A stretch of DNA of 64,000 nucleotides from assembly GCA_025358925.1 (NCBI GenBank), contig JANYHT010000033.1:62001-126000 (forward strand). Direction: 5' to 3'. Positions within the stretch are counted from its first letter, which is position 1. Each line of letters starts with the position of its first letter. This document shows, piece by piece, positions 28,673 through 37,127 of this stretch. The DNA comes from Gemmatimonadaceae bacterium. Lineage in GTDB: Bacteria; Gemmatimonadota; Gemmatimonadetes; Gemmatimonadales; Gemmatimonadaceae. The notes under the pieces were generated by a model. The model was not told where the DNA came from and ran no database searches. It worked only from the letters and a program-made list of their open reading frames with translations. A program made the translations under genes and the position numbers.

Positions 28673-29340
28673 CACATCTCCCCGCGTGAGGACACGGCGC
28701 GCTCGAGCGCGTCGCCGAGAAAGGCCTGCACGAAACGCACTCCAGGCGCGCTCGATTTTTCCGGATGGAACTGCACGCCGACCACATTGTACCGACGAAT
28801 CGCGGCGGGAAAACGATCCTGTCCGTGCGTGCTCCACGCGACGACGGCATCCATCGCCTCTGGCGTCGGACGACAGACAAAACTATTCGCGTAATACGCC
28901 ATGTCGAACATCGACTGCGTAATTCGCGGTTCCTGCACATCGTCTAACCGGTTCCATCCAATCTGCGGCAGGCATCGCGCAGTGAGCTTCGTCACGCGCC
29001 CAGGCACGATACCAAGACCCACGCCGGGCCCTTCGTCGCTGCCGTCAAACAAAAGTTGCATACCGAGACAAATGCCAAGACAGGGCAATCCGTCACGAAG
29101 CGCGTCGTACATCGTATCACGTCCTGATGCTAAGCGTTCGGCCGCAGGCGAGAACGCACCAACCCCCGGCAACACCAGTGCATCAGTGTGCTGCACGGCC
29201 CGCGCCGCATCCGTCTCGACACGCACGTGGGCACCGCGCAATTCGAGCGCCTTCACCAGCGAATGCAGATTGCCAGCGCCGTAATCAAACACCGTAACGC
29301 GCAGCGACTTGTGCGCCGCCGCACCGTGCGTCGTCATCAT
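28672..29340 (-). CDS. hisH: imidazole glycerol phosphate synthase glutaminase subunit HisH
   Basis: 222 residues, a class I glutaminase. The nucleophile Cys is in GICLGMQLLF, the oxyanion region in LPGVGAF, and the His-Glu pair in GVQFHPEKS. It supplies ammonia to HisF. Two Met codons in a row open the gene; the first overlaps the hisC stop. GAGNLHSLVKAL near the start is the HisH-typical glycine-rich turn. Confidence 0.95.
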   Translation of the reverse strand: MMTTHGAAAHKSLRVTVFDYGAGNLHSLVKALELRGAHVRVETDAARAVQHTDALVLPGVGAFSPAAERLASGRDTMYDALRDGLPCLGICLGMQLLFDGSDEGPGVGLGIVPGRVTKLTARCLPQIGWNRLDDVQEPRITQSMFDMAYYANSFVCRPTPEAMDAVVAWSTHGQDRFPAAIRRYNVVGVQFHPEKSSAPGVRFVQAFLGDALERAVSSRGEM

Positions 29341-30431
29341 CCGTTCACCTCACGGAGCGCTGGCGCGAGCGCACTTAGCATGCGCTCCATCAGCGGCCAC
29401 GGCCCGACGCTGATTCGCAACGCGTCACCGACATGCGGCAGCGCGGGAAATGGACGTACCGCGACACCACGCGTGCGCATCGCTTGTCCAACGGCCACGC
29501 ACTGCGCGACTGGCACGCACACAAAGTTGGCCGCCGACGGCATTGGTGCGAGTCCCATCGCGCGGAGAGCACCGGCCAGTCGTTCGCGCAAGGTCACGGC
29601 CAGCGCAACGTGCTCCGCGACCCATTCGGAATCGTATCGTAACGCTGAGAGCGCGACCCGTTCCGCCATCGCGTTGAGTTTGTACGGACCACGCGACTTC
29701 TCGACCTCCATCACGAGCGACGGCTGGCCGATCGCATACCCGAGACGTAGGCCCGCCAACCCGTATGCTTTCGACATTGTGCGAATAATCAGCACGCGCT
29801 CCGACCGTGCGACCAAATCAATGGACGAGACACCCGCGAATTCCGCATACGCTTCATCGATGAACACGACACCGCGCGCGTGTGCGATTGCGCGTTCAAT
29901 GCTCGCGCGCGCGATCAGGGCTCCGGTCGGATTATTCGGCGAGCAGAGATACAGAATTTTCGGAGTGGTCGCGAGCAACGCGTCAATATCTGGTTGATGC
30001 CCAGTGTGCTGAGCGGCCGTTGTCGACCGCTCCGAAATGCCGCGCCAGCGCAAAGCGTTCATCTGCGCAAAAATCGGAATCATTGCAAACGATGGCTCCG
30101 ATCCCGCGACAAGCTCGCCGGGTTCGCCAAACGCACGCATGGCGGAATCAAGAATGTCGTCCGAGCCGCAACCCGTGACGATCATGTCCGCTGACACACC
30201 ATGCAACAACGCCAACTCGGCCTTGAGTTCGGCGGCATACAGCGTCGGATACCGCGTCACCGCCGCGACCGGCATCTCGCGCAATGTGCGCTCAGCCGTC
30301 GGCGGAATGCCCCACAAATTTGTGTTATCTGTGAGATCAAGTTCGACGGCCGTGCGCTTGGGATCGTACAGCGCAACCGCATCGTAGGCCGCGCGCGCAA
30401 ACGCCAAACGTTCCTGCATCGGTGCGCTCAT
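29337..30431 (-). CDS. hisC: histidinol-phosphate aminotransferase HisC
   Basis: 364 residues, fold-type I PLP enzyme. CGSDDILDS, the SPNNPTG motif (LYLCSPNNPTG), DEAYAEF and the PLP lysine in TMSKAYGLAGLRLGY are all in order, ending with RISVG. It moves an amino group from glutamate to imidazole acetol phosphate. The ATG at 30431 forms an ATGA overlap with the hisD stop; an upstream Met at 30455 is inside hisD. Confidence 0.95.
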   Translation of the reverse strand: MSAPMQERLAFARAAYDAVALYDPKRTAVELDLTDNTNLWGIPPTAERTLREMPVAAVTRYPTLYAAELKAELALLHGVSADMIVTGCGSDDILDSAMRAFGEPGELVAGSEPSFAMIPIFAQMNALRWRGISERSTTAAQHTGHQPDIDALLATTPKILYLCSPNNPTGALIARASIERAIAHARGVVFIDEAYAEFAGVSSIDLVARSERVLIIRTMSKAYGLAGLRLGYAIGQPSLVMEVEKSRGPYKLNAMAERVALSALRYDSEWVAEHVALAVTLRERLAGALRAMGLAPMPSAANFVCVPVAQCVAVGQAMRTRGVAVRPFPALPHVGDALRISVGPWPLMERMLSALAPALREVNG

Positions 30432-31771
30432 GCGATCACACTGCGCGAGCGCCACGCACGCGCCGCCGCGGCGTGTCCGGGAAGCCCTTCGGCATCGGCG
30501 AAACGACCAACATCATCGGCCAAACGCGCGGCCGCGTCAGGCGATACGCGTTGCCACGTGGTCCACCGCACAAAATCCAAGGTCGATAATCCCGAGTAGC
30601 AGCGCGCCGCGCCCGCCGTCGGCAACACATGGTTTGCGCCCGTCATATAATCGCCGAAGGCAACAGAACTACTTGGCCCGACAAACACGGTGCCTGCACT
30701 ACGCAATGCGCCCAACGTTTCATCACGCACGTCATCACGGACCACCAAGAGCAGATGCTCTGCTGCCCACGCATTGGAAAAAGTGATGCCCTCTGACAAC
30801 TGCGGTGCTGTCACAATCGCCCCACGCGCCGCCAGTGCGGTGCGTACGATTTCGGCCCGCGGTGCATCGATCAGCAACGCCGCTAATGCGCGTTCTATAT
30901 CGCGCGCCATCGTGGTCGCGTCGTCACCGCACAACATGGCAATGACAGCGGCATCAGGATCATGCTCTGCTTGCGCCAGCAACTCGCGCGCAATCACGTC
31001 GGCCTCCGCACTATCGTCCGCTAACACCAACAATTCACTCGGCCCCGCTGGGGCATCGATGGCCACATCAGACACGAGCTGTAATTTTGCCGCCGCGACG
31101 TAGGCGTTGCCGGGACCAACCACGCGGTCAACGCGAGGCACGGTCTGTGTGCCTAACGCCATCGCCGCAATCGCGCCCGCACCACCAATGGCGAATACGC
31201 GATCAACATTGGCGAGTTCCGCTGCAGCAAGCACCACAGCCGACGGCATGCCATCGGGTCCGGGCGGCGAACAAACGATCACCTCACGTACACCGGCAAC
31301 GCGGGCAGGAATTGCGCCCATCAGCAGCGAACTCGGATACGACGCACGTCCACCGGGCGCGTAGACACCAACGCGCGCTAGTGGATCCGGACGTCGTCCC
31401 ACGGTAATGCCGGGTTCCGGACTGACCTCTGACGCGAACGGGCGAAACACGGCATGCACCGCACCGATATTTCTCTCCGCACGCTGCAACGCTTGCAGGA
31501 GCAACGGATCGAGCGCATCGAGTGCCCGTGACCATGCGGCACGCGGTATCTCAAGCGATTCCAACGCGACGCCATCGAATTCGCGGGCGAATGCGAAGAG
31601 CGCGGCATCGCCTTCGGTGCGCACGCGGGCAATGATACCGCGCGTCCGTTCGCGCACGATGTCGTATTGCGTCTGCGATCGATCCATCAACGCCGTACGC
31701 GTCGATGCGCTCAATGCCGACAGTGCGCCGCGCGCACGGAGCGTCACCGTCTGTACATCGTCAAGGGTCAT
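30428..31771 (-). CDS. hisD: histidinol dehydrogenase HisD
   Basis: 447 residues, zinc and NAD dependent, making the last two oxidations of the pathway. VGPGNAYVAAAK, DAPAGPSELLVLADDSA and the catalytic Glu-His region SEGITFSNAWAAEHL are seen, then the zinc-binding GANHVLPTAGAARCYSGL. Note that the enzyme's usual 'EH' pair is kept in AAEHL. It overlaps hisG by 4 bases at its start and hisC at its end. Confidence 0.96.
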   Translation of the reverse strand: MTLDDVQTVTLRARGALSALSASTRTALMDRSQTQYDIVRERTRGIIARVRTEGDAALFAFAREFDGVALESLEIPRAAWSRALDALDPLLLQALQRAERNIGAVHAVFRPFASEVSPEPGITVGRRPDPLARVGVYAPGGRASYPSSLLMGAIPARVAGVREVIVCSPPGPDGMPSAVVLAAAELANVDRVFAIGGAGAIAAMALGTQTVPRVDRVVGPGNAYVAAAKLQLVSDVAIDAPAGPSELLVLADDSAEADVIARELLAQAEHDPDAAVIAMLCGDDATTMARDIERALAALLIDAPRAEIVRTALAARGAIVTAPQLSEGITFSNAWAAEHLLLVVRDDVRDETLGALRSAGTVFVGPSSSVAFGDYMTGANHVLPTAGAARCYSGLSTLDFVRWTTWQRVSPDAAARLADDVGRFADAEGLPGHAAAARAWRSRSVIA

Positions 31772-32646
31772 GGCACGAGCCGTTCGATGCGCGTGACCAA
31801 AATGCCTTCACCTCCAAGTGCGCGCAGTTGCGAAATGGTGCGGTAGATCGTGTCCGCAGCGACGACGGCGTGGACCGCCACAAAGCGACCATGATCGGCA
31901 ATTTCAATGACCGTCGGTCCGTTCAATCCGGGCAAGACGCGGCGTACCGCATCCAACGCATCGCGTGGAACGTTGGCCATTAAATACCGCTGTCCACGAG
32001 CACGAATCACCGACCCAAGGGCCGTGACCAACTCGTCCAATGCTTGTCCACGGATTGGATCACCATTGCGAGGACCGGCACTTGCGGTGACCAAATGCGC
32101 GCTAGACTGCATGACGGTTTCGATTTCGCGTAGGCCGTTGACACGCAATGTCGATCCCGTCGACGTGAGATCGACGATGACATCCGCGATGCCCAAATGT
32201 GGCGCGATTTCCGCCGCGCCGGACACGGGAACGATCTCCACCGGCCGACCACGCTCCGCAAAGAATCGACGAGCGATGCGCGGAAAGACGGTCGCAACGC
32301 GCGCTGGTTTTTGAGTGGTGCCGATTTGCTCCACCGAAGTGATTCCCGCGTCGTCCTTGGCCGCAACGACCAACCGACAGCGACCAAATCCCAAATCAAG
32401 ATGCGACGCTAACGTGCGCTCCGACTCGCTTACCAGATCCCAACCGGTTACACCCACGTCGGCCGCGCCGTCAGCCACGAACTCCGGAATGTCTTGGGCG
32501 CGAACGAAAATCGCCTCAAATTCGCCGCCGAGCGATGCGGTTAGCGCGCGTTCGCTCGATGCGCGCACCTCGAGCCCGGCGTCGTTAAATAGCTCGCGGG
32601 TGTCTTCGCTTAATCGGCCTTTATTCGGTAATGCGATGCGCAGCAT
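31768..32646 (-). CDS. hisG: ATP phosphoribosyltransferase HisG, long form
   Basis: 292 residues, so the long form with a C-terminal ACT-like regulatory domain that allows feedback inhibition by histidine and needs no HisZ. It opens MLRIALPNKGRL, has DVGVTGWDLVSE and the PRPP-binding ADVIVDLTSTGSTLR. The last 80 residues (from about 215) are the regulatory domain. Much longer open frames reach 32862, but the ATG at 32646 is where HisG starts. It is the first gene of the operon, downstream of the predicted attenuator; only a weak ribosome site (GGAT) precedes it. Confidence 0.96.
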   Translation of the reverse strand: MLRIALPNKGRLSEDTRELFNDAGLEVRASSERALTASLGGEFEAIFVRAQDIPEFVADGAADVGVTGWDLVSESERTLASHLDLGFGRCRLVVAAKDDAGITSVEQIGTTQKPARVATVFPRIARRFFAERGRPVEIVPVSGAAEIAPHLGIADVIVDLTSTGSTLRVNGLREIETVMQSSAHLVTASAGPRNGDPIRGQALDELVTALGSVIRARGQRYLMANVPRDALDAVRRVLPGLNGPTVIEIADHGRFVAVHAVVAADTIYRTISQLRALGGEGILVTRIERLVP

Positions 32647-32667
32647 GGATCCGGATTGAAAAATCGT

Positions 32668-32691
32668 GAGAGTTATCGGGAGAGTTATCGG
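32668..32691 (-). repeat. 12-bp tandem repeat in hisG 5' leader
   Basis: GAGAGTTATCGG (plus-strand reading) occurs twice in contact, 32668-32679 and 32680-32691, between the attenuator hairpin and the hisG start. A role in translation or RNA folding cannot be judged. Confidence 0.85.
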
Positions 32692-32717
32692 GAGATCCAG
32701 GACAAACCGACACAAAC

Positions 32718-32747
32718 AAAAAAGCCCGTCCAAGAAAGAGGACAGGC
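32718..32747 (-). terminator. attenuator-type terminator before hisG
   Basis: On the minus strand an 8-bp stem (GCCTGTCC with GGACGGGC, one G-U pair; plus coordinates 32740-32747 and 32724-32731) has an 8-base loop and is followed by six T residues (32718-32723). It sits between the His-rich leader ORF and hisG. Its 5' arm can pair instead with leader codons 18-20, which would prevent hairpin formation. Confidence 0.8.
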
Positions 32748-32786
32748 CGAGGTTTGCTTTGAGCAGCCAGAGGAGCGGTGGTGCCG

Positions 32787-32870
32787 CTAGCCACGTACGC
32801 CCAGCGCATCTCGACCCGTTGGGCCGTGACGGTGGTGCGTATGATGGTGGCGAACCGTGCACAGTGACAT
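32787..32870 (-). CDS. his operon leader peptide (HisL-like)
   Basis: 27 codons, MSLCTVRHHHTHHRHGPTGRD... to a TAG. Six of the eight residues 8-15 are His (codons at 32826-32849), the classical design of a his attenuation leader, and it lies directly upstream of a U-tailed hairpin and hisG. Residues 18-20 (ACG GGT CG, plus 32812-32819) can pair over 8 bp, with two G-U wobbles, with the terminator 5' arm (32742-32749); a ribosome stalled at the first His codons would leave this segment free. No good ribosome site is seen before the ATG; a longer GTG-started version from 32969 in the same frame is possible. Confidence 0.78.
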   Translation of the reverse strand: MSLCTVRHHHTHHRHGPTGRDALGVRG

Positions 32871-32933
32871 GCAGGGAGCGTAGCGGAGCAGCAGCTCTCC
32901 GTCAAGCGCGTGCCGCGCCTGACGGGCCGGATC

Positions 32934-32945
32934 AGGTTTGCTTTG
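32934..32945. repeat. 12-bp copy of a sequence also at 32750-32761
   Basis: AGGTTTGCTTTG occurs at 32934-32945 and again at 32750-32761, flanking the His leader ORF. On the minus strand both copies are followed by a GC-rich segment, and the one after the far copy contains GCCCGTC, which is complementary to the 3' arm of the attenuator. It may be part of alternative folding or chance. Confidence 0.7.
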
Positions 32946-33049
32946 CGGGGCGCTTGTGAATAAGTTCACGAGACTCGCAGGGCCCTGCGGGGACAGGACG
33001 GTTCCTGTACATCTGTAAATTTTCGGTTAGGCTCTGGAGGCCTCTCGAC

Positions 33050-33553
33050 ATGCGGTTTCTCAGCTTTGCAGTAGTGACGAGCGCGGCGATCGTGCTCGGC
33101 GCTTGCGGTGGCGATAAGACGGCGAAGACGGATTCGGCGATGACGCCGGCGGCTACGCCCGCAGCAACAACGCCTTCGGCGGCGCCGACGGCTGGCGCGA
33201 TGGCGCCGATCACCGGTAAGACGGTGGAGATCAAGATGATTGGCGACGGTCAGGGCTATCGTTTCGAGCCGGCTGACGTGACAATCAAGCAAGGCGACGG
33301 TATCAAATTTGTGGTCGTCTCGGGCGCGCCGCACAACATCGCGTTCACGGATGCCGCCACGTTGCCGGCCGCCGCGAAGGCTGCGTTGATGGCCAATATG
33401 CCAGAACAAGCTGGTGAACTTTCCGGCAAGATGTTGATCGGTGCCAACGAAAGCTACACAGTGTCGTTCGCCGGTGTCCCAGCGGGCAAGTACAACTACA
33501 ACTGCACGCCGCACTTGGCCATGAACATGAAGGGCGTCATCACGGTTCAGTAA
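33050..33553 (+). CDS. cupredoxin (plastocyanin-like) lipoprotein
   Basis: 167 residues. A lipobox LGAC places the lipidated Cys at 19. After an Ala/Thr/Pro linker (20-55) comes one cupredoxin domain. All four type 1 copper ligands are seen: His95 in APHN, then C152-x-x-H155-x-x-x-x-M160 in NCTPHLAMNM. It is a membrane-anchored periplasmic electron carrier. A CTGGAGG ribosome site lies 11 bases before the ATG and a strong terminator follows. The gene is divergent from the his leader, and its partners cannot be read. Confidence 0.93.
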   Translation: MRFLSFAVVTSAAIVLGACGGDKTAKTDSAMTPAATPAATTPSAAPTAGAMAPITGKTVEIKMIGDGQGYRFEPADVTIKQGDGIKFVVVSGAPHNIAFTDAATLPAAAKAALMANMPEQAGELSGKMLIGANESYTVSFAGVPAGKYNYNCTPHLAMNMKGVITVQ

Positions 33554-33575
33554 GCGAATCGTTGGTGAAGCACAC

Positions 33576-33615
33576 AGCGGGGATCGACGTTACATCGTCG
33601 ATCCCCGCTTTCTTT
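33576..33615 (+). terminator. rho-independent terminator after cupredoxin gene
   Basis: A perfect 14-bp stem (33576-33589 with 33596-33609) with a 6-base loop is followed by TTTCTTT. It lies 22 bases past the cupredoxin stop. Confidence 0.9.
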
Positions 33616-33665
33616 CGCGTCCGACCGACTTTCTCGCCTCTGTGCGCACAACTACTGTCCGTGAT

Positions 33666-34100
33666 ATGTGGGCTGATACGCTGTTCGCGCTCGAACAAGG
33701 ACATCTGCTGCGACTCGCCGTGTGGGGTGGCGCCAGTGTGCTGGCGGGTTCGATAGTGTTCGCCGTTCTGGCGATGCGCGGTAGCCGCGCTGCCATGTTG
33801 CGACACTTTGCCATTCAAACAGCGGCTTGGGGTGCGATTGACTTGGGCATCGTGCTGTGGTCATGGCGGGGCTTGGTCATGCGCGATTTTGCTGGCGCGC
33901 AAACGCTGCTCAATTTCTTGTGGTTGAACACGGGACTTGATGTAGGCTACGTCGCGGTTGGTGCGACGCTCGCGATCACGGCGTGGCGATGGGGCACGCG
34001 CGCGGGGGCAATTGGCGCGGGAATCGGTGTTGTGGTGCAAGGGGCGGCGCTTTTTTTACTCGATCTTCGACTCATTCTTCTGATTGGTCCGATGCAATGA
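33666..34100 (+). CDS. small membrane protein, four predicted helices
   Basis: 144 residues with hydrophobic segments at about 15-36, 48-65, 80-105 and 112-140 and an acidic short N-terminus (MWADTLFALEQGHLL). I do not recognise a family. The frame is open to a GTG at 33642, but the ATG at 33666 is better placed. It ends with LLIGPMQ and its last bases run close to the methionine sulfoxide reductase gene, starting 41 bases later, so the two may be cotranscribed. Confidence 0.7.
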   Translation: MWADTLFALEQGHLLRLAVWGGASVLAGSIVFAVLAMRGSRAAMLRHFAIQTAAWGAIDLGIVLWSWRGLVMRDFAGAQTLLNFLWLNTGLDVGYVAVGATLAITAWRWGTRAGAIGAGIGVVVQGAALFLLDLRLILLIGPMQ

Positions 34101-34140
34101 TGCGTTGCCACCACCCGTTGCGCTGCCGAGGCTTGTCCTG

Positions 34141-34650
34141 ATGGAACCCGTCATTCCCGACCTGCGTGCACACACTCGCGCTGACGCCTACGCGGAACTG
34201 TTGCAGATGCAGACGCTCTTGCTTGACGATGCGAACGACGTCATCGCCGCGATGGCCACCACCGCCGCACTCGTGCATCACGCGTTTGGTCATTTGTGGA
34301 CCGGATTCTATCGTGTCGTGGAACCGCACGCATTACTCCGTGTTGGTCCATATCAGGGTTCGCTGGGGTGTCTCGATATCACCTTTGGGCGCGGTGTGTG
34401 CGGCATGGCGGCGGCAGACGGTCGGACAATCATTGTGGAAGATGTGCATGCGTTTCCTGGGCACATTACGTGCGATCCTCGATCACAAAGCGAAATTGTA
34501 GTACCGGTGTTTGATGCGTCAGGTGCACTCCTCGGCGTGCTTGATATCGATTCGGCGATGCCGTCGGCGTTCGGCGATGCGGATCGACACGGTCTTGAAG
34601 CCCTGGTGGCTTGCTTCGCTCGCGCAACGTATGTTCCCGTCCCTGTCTGA
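34141..34650 (+). CDS. msrC: free methionine-(R)-sulfoxide reductase (GAF type, MsrC)
   Basis: 169 residues, one GAF domain. The protein has the fRMsr signature HLWTGFYRV, GPYQGSLGC, FGRGVCGMAA, DVHAFPGHITCD and SEIVVPV. The three catalytic cysteines are C77, C87 and C111, with the same 10- and 24-residue spacing as in E. coli MsrC (C84, C94, C118). It reduces free Met-R-sulfoxide with thioredoxin-type electrons in the cytosol. The ATG at 34141 is preferred to 34084, which would overlap the previous gene. Confidence 0.93.
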   Translation: MEPVIPDLRAHTRADAYAELLQMQTLLLDDANDVIAAMATTAALVHHAFGHLWTGFYRVVEPHALLRVGPYQGSLGCLDITFGRGVCGMAAADGRTIIVEDVHAFPGHITCDPRSQSEIVVPVFDASGALLGVLDIDSAMPSAFGDADRHGLEALVACFARATYVPVPV

Positions 34651-34684
34651 ACCTTGCAGACATTCCTCGATTCCGTGTTACGGT

Positions 34685-35290
34685 ATGACCGGCTACGCTG
34701 ATCGGATCAATCACGCCTTCGCGTACGCAGCGAAGCATCATGACCAGCAAGTGCGTAAAGGCACGCGGTTACCGTACCTCACGCATCCGGCGAACGTCGC
34801 GGTCATTCTTGCGCGCTATGGGTGTGCCGAAGAAACCATCGTTGCCGGCGTGTTGCATGATGTTGTGCAGGATTGCGTCCGCGATGGTTGGACGCACGAA
34901 ATGCTCCAAGAACGCATTGGTAGTAAGTTTGGCAGCAGCGTGCTGGAAACGGTGCTGGCCGTGAGCGAACGACGATTGGATGACGACGGTGTGGAGCTTT
35001 CGTACGATGATCGGAAAAACGATTATGTCGAGCGACTCTCGCTGGCTGCTGACGATGCGCTGTGGGTGTGCGCTGCGGACAAGGTGCATAACGCCAATTC
35101 AATATTGTCCGACTTACGCCGCACGTCGTTTCCCGAAACCGTGTGGGGTCGTTTTTCGGTAGGACGCGAAGGTACCGTGCGGTGGTATCGACGAATCAGC
35201 GATCGACTACGCGAACTAGGCTTTGATGCGCCAATTGCGAATGAACTTGCCGATGTCGCAGATGCGTTAGCGCTCGTCGGTAAGGACTAG
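34685..35290 (+). CDS. small HD hydrolase of the RelA/SpoT type (SAH-like)
   Basis: 201 residues: an HD domain alone, like the small alarmone hydrolases that remove pyrophosphate from (p)ppGpp. It shows PYLTHPANVA (His34), AGVLHDVVQD (His58-Asp59), and CAADKVHNANSI (Asp132, Asn136). In SpoT/Rel hydrolases the loop reads H-D-x-x-E-D; here Glu is Gln62 (H-D-V-V-Q-D). That glutamate is needed for hydrolysis in known enzymes, so activity may be reduced or changed. The ATG at 34685 opens the domain; upstream frame to 34511 overlaps the msrC gene. It is convergent with ispG. Confidence 0.82.
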   Translation: MTGYADRINHAFAYAAKHHDQQVRKGTRLPYLTHPANVAVILARYGCAEETIVAGVLHDVVQDCVRDGWTHEMLQERIGSKFGSSVLETVLAVSERRLDDDGVELSYDDRKNDYVERLSLAADDALWVCAADKVHNANSILSDLRRTSFPETVWGRFSVGREGTVRWYRRISDRLRELGFDAPIANELADVADALALVGKD

Positions 35291-35300
35291 CGCGCGGTCG

Positions 35301-36593
35301 TTACGCTCCTTGTCGCTCGCCATACGTGCGTTCGACATACTGCTCGAGGATGACCAGAAACTCCGGTACGATATGGTCGCCCTTGAGTGTCGTGAACAAT
35401 TTGCCGTCAACGTAAACGGGCGCTTTTGGTTCTTCAGACGTGCCGGGCAACGAGATGCCGATGTTGGCGTGTTTCGATTCGCCCGGGCCGTTCACGACGC
35501 ACCCCATGACGGCGACTTTCATTTCAACAACGCCGGGCTTGCTCTCACGCCACAACGGCATCTGTTCGCGGAGATACCCTTGGATGTCTTCCGCCATATG
35601 CTGAAAAAACGTACTTGTTGTCCGACCGCATCCTGGACACGCGGTGACTTGCGGTGCAAACGAGCGCAATCCGAGCGACTGTAAAATTTGCTGCGACACG
35701 AACACTTCTTCGCGACGATCTCCATTGGGTTTGGGCGTGAGTGACACGCGAATCGTGTCACCAATGCCTTCGGACAACAAAATCGCCAACGCCGCGCTAC
35801 TTGCAACGATGCCTTTCGCGCCCATGCCCGCTTCTGTGAGGCCTAAGTGCAACGGGTAGTCGCAGCGCACAGCGAGGCGGCGATAACACTCCACGAGGTC
35901 GGGTACCACGGAGATTTTTGCGCTGACAATAATCTTGTCATGACGAAGTCCGACGTCTTCAGCAAACGCAGCAGAGCGAAGCGCGCTTTCAAGCATCGCA
36001 TCCATGTACACGTCTTTGGCGTCGCGCGGTGTGTCCGCTTTCGCATTGGCGTCCATCATCTGCGTCAGCAGATCTTGATTCAACGAGCCCCAGTTCACGC
36101 CGATGCGCACGGGCTTATCGTGATCGATCGCCGCCTGCACGATGGTGGTGAAATTCGCATCGCGATGCTTTGAACCCACGTTGCCCGGGTTGATGCGATA
36201 CTTGTCGAGTGTTGCCGCGCACGCGGGATACTTCGTGAGTAACAAATGTCCGTTGTAATGAAAGTCACCAATAAGTGGGACATCCAGTCCACGGTCATTC
36301 AAGCGTTGACGGATTTCCGGCACCGCTTGCGCCGCCTCATCATTGTTGACGGTGATGCGCACGATTTGCGAACCGGCTTCAAACAATTCTGCCACCTGAT
36401 GCGCGGTGGAAGCGGCATCAGCCGTATCGGTGTTCGTCATCGACTGCACCACAATCGGCGTGGCGGAGCCAACAGGAACGCCGCGCACCAGCACGGTAGC
36501 AGTGGATCGACGGAGGCTTGCAGGCACGATGAACCTTGAGGCGGTGAAAGGACGTAGTGGTGAGACGTAAGGTAGCGAGACTGGGTGCGTCAC
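35301..36593 (-). CDS. ispG: 4-hydroxy-3-methylbut-2-enyl-diphosphate synthase IspG
   Basis: 430 residues. IspG (GcpE) makes HMBPP from MEcPP in the non-mevalonate isoprenoid pathway with a [4Fe-4S] cluster. The N-terminal TIM barrel has [25 protein letters not shown] and YRINPGNVG; the C-terminal cluster domain has ACPGCGRTT and [12 protein letters not shown], giving the three cysteine ligands. GTG at 36593 is chosen because a GGAAG lies about 7 bases in front and the next gene, divergent, starts at 36608. A longer frame to 36749 would overlap that gene. Confidence 0.92.
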   Translation of the reverse strand: MTHPVSLPYVSPLRPFTASRFIVPASLRRSTATVLVRGVPVGSATPIVVQSMTNTDTADAASTAHQVAELFEAGSQIVRITVNNDEAAQAVPEIRQRLNDRGLDVPLIGDFHYNGHLLLTKYPACAATLDKYRINPGNVGSKHRDANFTTIVQAAIDHDKPVRIGVNWGSLNQDLLTQMMDANAKADTPRDAKDVYMDAMLESALRSAAFAEDVGLRHDKIIVSAKISVVPDLVECYRRLAVRCDYPLHLGLTEAGMGAKGIVASSAALAILLSEGIGDTIRVSLTPKPNGDRREEVFVSQQILQSLGLRSFAPQVTACPGCGRTTSTFFQHMAEDIQGYLREQMPLWRESKPGVVEMKVAVMGCVVNGPGESKHANIGISLPGTSEEPKAPVYVDGKLFTTLKGDHIVPEFLVILEQYVERTYGERQGA

Positions 36594-36607
36594 CCCAACT
36601 TCCGACC

Positions 36608-37093
36608 ATGTCCGATTCTTCGACTCCGCCGCGCTCAGATCGCGATCATCGACTTGATGCGACCATCGAGTCCGCCGCAATGCCTGCCACTGTGATGTCC
36701 GCTCTGCCCAAGAAGTCGTTCGCGCGGCGGCATTGGGGCAAGGTGACACTATTTATCGTTGTCGGCCTCCCAGCCATCGGTTTTGCGGTGTGGACGGCGA
36801 TCGCGTTGAACTGGAGTTATTCAGACGGCAAGCGCGACGGCTACGTGCAAAAAATGTCACGCAAAGGTTGGCTCTGTAAAACATGGGAGGGCACGCTCTA
36901 TACGGGCATCGCCAAGAGCTTTCAGTCCGACAGTTTTCAGTTCACCGTGCGCAGCGATTCCATCGCGAACGTGATTCAATCTATGCCCGGCAAAAAAGTT
37001 GCAGTGGATTACCAACAGCATGTCGGAATTCCGTCGTCGTGCTTTGGGGATACCCAATATTTCGTTACAGGAGTCCGCGCCATACCGGAGTAG
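36608..37093 (+). CDS. membrane-anchored protein of unknown function
   Basis: 161 residues. A hydrophilic N-terminus precedes one membrane helix ([20 protein letters not shown], about 40-60); the rest, outside or inside, carries [20 protein letters not shown] and an ending with [14 protein letters not shown]. Proteins of this pattern occur in several phyla and are sometimes annotated, wrongly I think, as 6-phosphogluconate dehydrogenase. Internal Met codons near 36680 and 36695 are also possible starts. Only 14 bases separate the chosen ATG from the divergent ispG start, so the true start may be later. Confidence 0.72.
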   Translation: MSDSSTPPRSDRDHRLDATIESAAMPATVMSALPKKSFARRHWGKVTLFIVVGLPAIGFAVWTAIALNWSYSDGKRDGYVQKMSRKGWLCKTWEGTLYTGIAKSFQSDSFQFTVRSDSIANVIQSMPGKKVAVDYQQHVGIPSSCFGDTQYFVTGVRAIPE

Positions 37094-37127
37094 CCGGAGG
37101 CGGACTCATCTACCCCTGGAGGGTTTG

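Noticed and set aside
29188-29997. 269-codon plus-strand open frame
   Set aside because: Antisense to hisH and hisC, no family pattern.
32776-32789. T-box-like GGTGGTGCCGC sequence on the plus strand near the his leader
   Set aside because: It is on the wrong strand for the his operon, has a mismatch to the T-box core, and lies inside the leader antisense; the plus-strand gene downstream is a cupredoxin, not an amino-acid gene.
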